The notes under the pieces: generated by a model
Told to the model about the DNA's origin: nothing
The model's input: the letters and a program-made list of their open reading frames with translations, nothing else
Database searches by the model: none
Program-made: the position numbers and the translations under genes
In this document: one piece after another, positions 57,186 through 64,000 of the stretch
Layout of the letters: the number at the start of each line of letters is the position of its first letter
Numbering within the stretch: position 1 is the first letter of the stretch
Source: Ciborinia camelliae
Lineage: Eukaryota; Ascomycota; Leotiomycetes; Helotiales; Sclerotiniaceae
NCBI GenBank assembly: GCA_025890175.1
Contig: JANPYM010000008.1
Location: 515,501-579,500, forward strand
Direction: 5' to 3'
Length of the DNA stretch: 64,000 nt

Positions 57186-58529
57186 TAGGTACCTACTTCC
57201 ATCTATCTATCTATCTATCTATCTGTAAGTTCCCTTAACGACGGAATGAAATGCAACCGTGACGTTTTTAAAATATATCTTCTATCCCAACCAAACATCA
57301 AACCATTCCAGGGGAAGTATATTAGTACTAATGAATTCATCGATCCGTTTTTTTCTTTCAATGCACCGGAAATCTTTATCTTTTGATTGTCATGTGCGTT
57401 TCAACCTAGCGCATCATATAGTATAGCATCGCATCTCGAACACTTTTGATCCTTCCCCTTGGAGTAGAATCGGCTTTTATAATTTCCATCTATCTATCTC
57501 TATTCTTTATACATGCACATACACTTACGCATGCGAATCCAAGATTTCGATGTACACACAGGCCTTGGCTCATCTTAACAATTACTTGTGAAGGCTGCAT
57601 ATATATACCTATATATAACATCTCCAAGATCCCAAGGTTTCCATTTGATATTAATTCAATTCGACAATAATATTCCACTTCAATACTCCATAGGAAATAA
57701 CCACGGATTTGCATTTTCGCTATCTATAATAATAAAAATAAAAATCAAAATAAGATTCCCAATCCAACCATCTTTTTCTTTCCACTTAGATAGAAAATGT
57801 CAATTGAAACTTCATGAAATATCTACGAATATGTGCTGGAAATCCAATCTTCCCCAGTCGAGCCAACTAAGAATGCTGTATATGTAACTTAAGTCGTACT
57901 AGCATATGTACCTCATCTTAGGTACGTACATTTTCTCCCCAATCCAGCGCCATTTTCTCTCCTCACGGGGAGAACTGTACCGGATAAGACTAGGCGAGTC
58001 TAAACCATAAATCCAGATCCCTTCCTTCCATCACATTCAACATCTAGCTAAAATTCAAACTCCCCAATATTCAACGCTGTCCTCTCCTCTCCTCTCCGCC
58101 TTGTAATCAATTAATCATCACCTTTTCACTTCCACCTTTCCTCCACCATTCCCCCAAAAGTTCAAATTCAAGTTCAAATTCAAGTTCAAATTCTCACTCA
58201 AATTCTCACTCCCGACTTTCCAAACCCTCAAGTATCAAGTGTCAACTATCAACTATCAAGTCAAATATCAAAAAACAAGTCAAAAAACAAGTCAAAAAAC
58301 AAGTCAAAAAACAAGTCAAAACTTCCCCAACAAACCTGCATTCCATCACAGGGTATCTCAATCCCCCTTTCTTCTCTTCTCTTCTCTTCTCTCCCCTTAC
58401 CTACCTACCTACCTCCTGCAATCTATTTCCAGTTTGCGGTATTAGATACCTACCTACCTACCTATAGGTACCTAGGTATTAATGAATTTTCAAACGGTGC
58501 ATCTTCATCTTATGGAATGAGGTTCGTTC

Positions 58530-58567
<38 letters not shown>

Positions 58568-58956
58568 GATATCATATTCGCGATTAAACTTCTCGAGAAA
58601 ATATATAATACATGCATTCTAATACATGTATTCATAAATGCATGATTGCATGATAGGTAGGTACAATAGATAGTAAAGAATCTTTATTCTTCATTTATTT
58701 ATTCATTCTCATATTATCATGTTATCATTAGCTACCTACCTACCTACCTACCTACCCAAGTAGGTAGTATAAAAGAAGACCTACTATGATGTACTCCATA
58801 TCCCTGTGAGATTCATATTCCACCCCGGAAAAAAAAAAGAAAAGAAAACAAGAAAAGAAAAAAAAAAACCAGAGAATAAGATACGTCGTCGTTAACTTGA
58901 CCCTCCCCTCCCCTCCCCTCCCCTGCTCTCCCCTGCTCTCCCTCCCATCCCCCAAC
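57186..58956. other. Intergenic, low complexity
   Basis: ATCT tract at 57201-57222, a 12-bp repeat (AACAAGTCAAAA) near 58266-58322, CTAC/GGTA tracts, a (TA)n run at 58530-58560 and a purine tract at 58825-58868. No gene recognised. Confidence 0.5.
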
Positions 58957-61103
58957 CTAATAATGATCCTCCAAAGAAAGGGTCCCCGTCTTCGTAACCA
59001 GATATTCATTAACCGCGACATCCTTCCCGCTCTCCTTTCCATAGCCCGATTCTTTGATACCTCCAAAGGGTGATTCGGCCGCCGATGCATTACCTATGTG
59101 CATTTCAATTTATCAGCAGATGCCATATATACCTAGAAACGATGGATAATTGAACAGCAGAGGCTAGGATGGAAGAGGAGGGATATGGTACGTACCAGTA
59201 TTCATACCAATCATACCGGCTTCGAGATTCTCGAGGAGTCGCCACGTACGATCGATGTTCTTGGTGAAGAAGTAGGATGCTAATCCCATCTATTGATAGC
59301 GAGGTTAGTCTTCCGAATATATCGTCTTTGACACTACACAACACAAGAATGGAACTTACGCTAGTATTATTCGCGGCCTCCACCACCTCATCTTCTGTCT
59401 CGAAAGAGTACAATGCCAACAACGGTGCGAAAGATTCCTCGTCCGTGATCAACATTTCTTTCTTCGCACCCAAAATAATTGTCGGTTCGAAAAAATATCC
59501 CGTGGTATCCTTGACTTTGCCACCTCCGAGCACGATTTTTGCGCCGTGCTTCTTGGCATCTTCGACTTGGTGTGTTGCTTTGTCGATACTTCGAGGGGTG
59601 GTGAGGGGTCCAATTGTGGTTCCTTTCTCGGCTCCGTGGCCAAGTTTTAGTTTCGACGTCTTTTCTTTGATGAGTGATGCGAAAGAGTCGTAGACACCTG
59701 ACTGAACGTAGACACGGTTGGCGGTGATACATGCTTGGCCAGCGTGACGCCATTTTAAAGCCATGAGTGCTATAAGTGTTAGCCTATTGGTCATAGAGAC
59801 GTTTGACGGTATCTGAGCATTCTGGGTCGAAGGTATAGCTCTGTCAAATAGCGAACAGATCGCATACCATCAGCGGCTTGATTTAAATTCGCATCATCAA
59901 ATACTATGAAAGGACAATTGCCTCCAAGTTCCAAAGTGACTTTCTTTAATCCATCGGCGCACAACTTAGCCACGAGTTTACCAACTCTTGTCTAAAAGGT
60001 GATTAGCGTTAGGCTATTTCTGAAATATGGAAACAGATACTTACAGAACCAGTAAAAGTCACTTTCTTGATCAACGGATGACGACACAATGCCTCAGCTA
60101 ACGCAGGTGTATTATCCAAACTAGTCGTCAAGACATTGAATACACCTTTTGGAAATCCTGCCTGCTCGGCAAGCATGGCCAAAGATAATCCCGAGAGGGG
60201 CGTTTCTGGTGATGGTTTCACTATCATACAACAACCGGCCGCGAGGGCTGCTCCCGCCTTTCGCAAGATCATTCTAGTGATTGTGAGCCTGAGGATTGAA
60301 CGGACTGAGAGCACTTACGCAACGGGGAAATTCCATGGGACTAGTGCGGCAGCTACGCCAACTGGTTGTTTCACGGTCAAGACTCTCCTACCTGGGGCTG
60401 CGGGAGTCTCATTAAGGGGTGCGGGTTAGCGATTTCTGAACACGAGAATGATGCCGAGGTATACAAGACTTCTTCAGAGCACAAACATGCGCAGTACCAT
60501 GCACCCCGAAATATTTCGCCAGCATCAAAAACAGAACCCAAATACGCACCTGAACGGTCCCAAAAATCCTCTCCGCCTCCCCAGCAAACCACCACGTGAA
60601 TCCCAACGCATAATCCAATTCCCCAAGACTCTCCGCAAGAGGTTTACCCGTCTCATAAGTAAGAATCTTAGCAAGATCCTCCTTATTTTCCCTAATCAAA
60701 GAATCCCATTTCAAAATCCACTGGGCACGTGTTCTGGGATTGACTTTCTTGAAAGATTGAAAGGCCGTGTGAGCGGCTTGAACGGCTGCATCTACATCAG
60801 ATGCATCGTTATCCGGTGCTGTGGCCCATACTTGGCCATTTCCGGGATCTGGTGATTATGTTTTGTTAGATATGGACGGGATGGATTGGAAATGTTGGGT
60901 GGATGGAAGGAGTGAGAACCTATGATGTCGAAGCGTTTTCCAGATTTGGCTTCTACCCATTCTCCATTGACATAGGATTTATCGTGGAAGAGGGCCGTGT
61001 TTTTGAGCTAGAGTGCGGGTAGTTAGCGTTGGGCGCTGAACATGGGGTACTTTCGTGATTGTTTGAGAAACTGTACATCAAATGGAAGTTTGATTGAACT
61101 CAT
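58957..61103 (-). CDS. Succinate-semialdehyde dehydrogenase (NAD(P)+), aldehyde dehydrogenase family
   Basis: Nine exons: 61077-61103, 60920-61007, 60550-60848, 60319-60407, 60045-60273, 59868-59991, 59360-59769, 59196-59289 and 58957-59093. They join in phase to 498 residues, the usual size. Landmarks in order: YVNGEWVEAKSGKRFDI, TYETGKPLAESLGEL, VPWNFPVAMILRKAGAALAA (cofactor loop), CCMIVKPSPETPLSG, KKVTFTGST, VTLELGGNCPFIVFDDA (catalytic Glu in LELGG), GQACITANR (catalytic Cys) and PFGGIKESGYGKE. WNFP, PSPETPLS and GQACITANR fit the SSADH branch, which oxidises succinate semialdehyde to succinate in the GABA shunt. No mitochondrial presequence is apparent (MSSIKLPFD), so a cytosolic form is likely. 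The weakest splice site is the GTTCTC donor after exon 2. It is divergent from the SDR gene. Confidence 0.9.
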
Positions 61104-61774
61104 GGTGAACTTTTTTGAATGTTTATTTAATCTTTCAAGTGAAGAACAAAACGTTCATTAGAATCTCAGAAAAAAGTTTTCTTCACATTGAAATAAATGT
61201 TGCCATCGTTGCGAAATATCAGTAGTGATGTTGTCATGATTAGGATGGGTGGCACAAAAAAATGCGGGGTTATCCATCGTGGCGGGCGGGGTAGCTGAAG
61301 AAAAGGAAAGATTGATCTATCGGCACCGAAACACGTGACTTACCTGCTCGGACATTCATCTCGACATCTTGACTTGAAGTTTCCTCGTGTAGAGTCACGA
61401 ACTGATATCAGTCTACGATCTCAAAGATGTGACATGAAGAGTCCCCTCGCATTTTACTTATAAGCTCAACAGAAAATGTATAACCTTGAGTTTTACCAAA
61501 CATACGAAGAACATTGAAGATTATATCTACCGGAACATCACGTGCTGGGGATTGAACGCGCGTCTCCACTTCCCCTTTAGATACATACATACCCCTGTTT
61601 AACATCAGCCTGAGCCTCTTATTTCCCAACCTCGGCAGCTTTTAGCTTCACGAGCTCGTCGATCTTGGGGTCAACTCCCTAGGTGCTGAAGTAGACAATG
61701 TGACCACTGTACTTGATATTTGTATTTGTATTGTATTTGTACTTGGTAAATAACACGCACAATTGTTGCCCATC
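61104..61774. promoter_or_regulatory. Divergent promoter region, SSADH and SDR genes
   Basis: 671 bp between two divergent starts. ORFs inside are unsupported. No clear shared motif found by eye. Confidence 0.4.
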
Positions 61775-63049
61775 ATGCCTCTCGGTTCATCTGCCCCTTC
61801 ATCGTTACAGACGATATTGAATATCGCAGAACGAACCAAGGTGTCAGTGATTCTCGCCGCCCCCTTTGATCCCAAGCTCACGGGTGTTCTTCTTGTGGCA
61901 CTCTTGTACTACCCTCACAAATTGCAATCTATCATACCGAGTAGTATTCAACCATATATTACTTCTCCCGCCTTCCTTCGAGCATTGAAGGCTTTCCTCG
62001 TATTTGGTATCTTACGAGGTGTTAATCATAAGGTATCTCAACTTGTATTGAATAATTGGAAGGGAAATGCAAAGTTTATCAAAAGTCAGGAGCTTGTGTT
62101 GATCACGGGTGGTTCGAGTGGGATTGGGGAAATGATGGCCAGAGATTTCTCATCCAAGGGTGTTAAAGTTGTGGTGATGGATTTGAACCCTCCAAAGAAT
62201 CCATTTCGTAAGTCGCCTCTCTGGGAAGATATATGTTTGTGATGATTGACAATGTTAAAGCATCCAACGTTTTCTATTATCGAGTTGATATAACATCATC
62301 ATCTCAAATAGCCTCAGCAGCTTCAGAAATCCGAAAAAGTCAAGGGGATCCTACCGTACTCATCAATAATGCCGGACTTGGTTATCTCCAACCTATTTTG
62401 GAAGGCACCGAAGCACAAATCCGAAAAACATTCGACGTTAACACGATATCTCATTTCCTGATGGCCAGAGAATTTCTCCCGGTGATGATCAAGAAAAATC
62501 ATGGTCACGTTGTCACCATCGCGAGTATGGCAAGTTATCTTGTTCACGCGGCCAATGTAGATTATGCTTGTTCCAAAGCAAGTGCTCTGGCCTTTCACGA
62601 AGGACTTGCATCAGAATTACAATTCCGATACAACGCACCCAACATTCGAACCACGTAAGTCCCCCCCCCAAGTCCCCTCTCTTTCCCAACCTCGTTCCCA
62701 ACCTCGCCACCGTGTATCCCATACTCACAAAAGACGTAGTGTTGTCAATCCATCATGGATCCGCACGCCATTAATTGAAGACCTAATCGCCCAACCCTCC
62801 TTCAAAGATTCCGTTCTCGAGCCCGAAACCGTTACCAACGCCATCGTCCATCAAGTGATGTCGGGAAGAAGTGGTCATCTCGTCCTTCCCAACAAAATGC
62901 ACATCATGAGTACGATTCGGGCATGGCCTTGGTGGCTCCAAACCTCATTTCGAAATATGATAGCCCCAGCATTACTCTTTCAAAGGCCATCTTCGCAGCC
63001 TGAGCCCGCTGGGCAAACAGGGGGTGTGGCTCCGACGGCGTCCACGTAA
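61775..63049 (+). CDS. Membrane-anchored short-chain dehydrogenase/reductase
   Basis: Exons 61775-62207, 62261-62654 and 62740-63049 give 378 residues; introns have GTAAGT donors (53 and 85 nt). The ATG at 61775 is used; the frame upstream opens only on TTG. A hydrophobic N-terminal segment (KLTGVLLVALLYY, then LKAFLVFGILRGV) suggests ER or lipid-droplet anchoring. Classical SDR motifs: TGGSSGIG (cofactor), a DL acidic end of beta-2 (VVVMDLNPP), NNAGLGY, the catalytic Ser in VTIASMASYL and YACSK (Tyr and Lys), then NPSWIRTPL. The layout resembles the retinol-dehydrogenase/17-beta-HSD11/DHRS group, which act on lipophilic alcohols or ketones; the substrate cannot be given. The C-terminal tail is Pro/Ala-rich. 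Confidence 0.9.
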
Positions 63050-64000
63050 ATATTTGAAGGGTCATGCTTTTCACGAGATTTGTTTGTGCAAGTCAAGGTT
63101 GGTTGTTTCGGGATGTTTTGAGCATGTTGTTCGAGGTTACTCGGCGTCTTTGTGACATCGTGGCGATGTTGAACATGATCGGGATTTCCAGAGGCTTCTT
63201 GATTGGCTGAGGAGGTGGAGAGGCAATCGACAGACCCTGGATTTTCAACACATACGATAGATAAAATCCACTGGGAGAAATTAAATGTGGATATTTGCCC
63301 AGGTGAGCACGAGGAGACCAGTAGCCAGTATAACCGTTGAAGTTGAAAAATATATGCGATGCATCTGTCGACGAATAAACACCAAGCCGTTGCAAACACG
63401 AATTTCTTGGTAGATAACCTTAGTGTAGAATAATAATAATATCATGCATAAAAGGTTACCCTTAACCAGCCACAGGCCCAAAACATACCCCCCTCAATTC
63501 CGCCTCCAAAATCAACAACATGAAGATCTAGATCCCAACCTGTTACCTGATATCAAATGTTCCTAGTCGATAAAAAAGCCACATAGATATAGGTACATCT
63601 AGAACTCATCCCACTGGTGCAACTATCGAATTGCATGCACTCCACTCCGTAACTGGGGACCCACCACCAACCCGCTTGCTTGCCTTACCAGCAGCAAGCA
63701 TTAGCATCAACATCCGCAACCGCATCACCGCCCCAACGACTCTAGAAGTCTTGGTAGGTACAAGATTTCGAATTTTAAAATTTCGTGCATGCACCGCATT
63801 GACCTCGCGCACCAAAGCTCATTTGCATGCACCAATATGGCAACTTCCACCTGGCTTGCTTGAGACTCCCCCTGGAGCAGTGATGCAGAGTGGAGCGTGA
63901 GTGGAGAGAGACACACGCATCATTTCGTGTCTCCAGTGCACGACCGAAACGGTGACACCAACCTAATGACTGCCGCACCCTACCATTGCTGCGATGCCTA
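63050..64000. other. Intergenic, no gene recognised
   Basis: 3' flank of the SDR gene to the window edge. Overlapping short ORFs on both strands; none recognisable. Confidence 0.35.

Overview
This window is nuclear DNA of a filamentous ascomycete (Pezizomycotina; the protein families and layout fit a leotiomycete such as the Sclerotiniaceae, but this is inference). The reasons are short GT-AG introns of 45-200 nt with CTAAC-type branch sites, a Zn2Cys6 regulator, a CYP504 P450, dense simple-sequence tracts, and A+T-saturated islands of the kind left by repeat-induced point mutation (RIP).

Layout. 1-7 kb: three minus-strand genes that look like divergent tandem copies of one uncharacterised family, then a small three-exon gene (5549-6214) and a 140-bp TA-flanked MITE candidate. 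7.2-10.7 kb: no gene seen. 10.77-14.49 kb: an A+T-saturated hAT-like DNA transposon with matching ends and an 8-bp target duplication, holding an unmutated 177-bp solo LTR. 14.5-17.1 kb: mini- and microsatellites. 17.1-30.8 kb: an aromatic/homogentisate catabolism cluster: fumarylacetoacetase (-), Zn2Cys6 regulator (-), CYP504 phenylacetate hydroxylase-type P450 (-) and homogentisate 1,2-dioxygenase (+). A RIP-decayed pogo-like element lies between the regulator and the P450. 30.8-40.4 kb: a DUF6699-like gene, a 678-bp perfect hexanucleotide tract and a four-exon cupin gene. 40.45-43.3 kb: an intronless 949-aa cellular reverse-transcriptase-related (rvt-type) gene. 48.3-57.2 kb: about 27 degenerate head-to-tail copies of an unrecognised 75-85 bp core, spaced at about 150-215 bp and interrupted by TIR insertions. 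57.2-64 kb: a nine-exon succinate-semialdehyde dehydrogenase gene divergent from a membrane-anchored SDR gene.

How the genes work together. CYP504 hydroxylates phenylacetate or its hydroxy derivatives towards homogentisate, the dioxygenase opens the ring to maleylacetoacetate, and fumarylacetoacetase yields fumarate and acetoacetate. No maleylacetoacetate isomerase or 4-hydroxyphenylpyruvate dioxygenase gene was seen in the window. The P450/dioxygenase intergenic region and the fumarylacetoacetase upstream region share a near-identical CGG-N8-CCG palindrome, a good candidate operator for a Zn2Cys6 activator, possibly the one encoded here.

Least explained items: the 9-kb degenerate repeat field, the 1.46-kb intron of the regulator gene with three tRNA-like sequences, and the rvt-type gene with Glu where motif A normally has Asp. 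Exon borders were placed by eye and phase-checked; no database search was possible.
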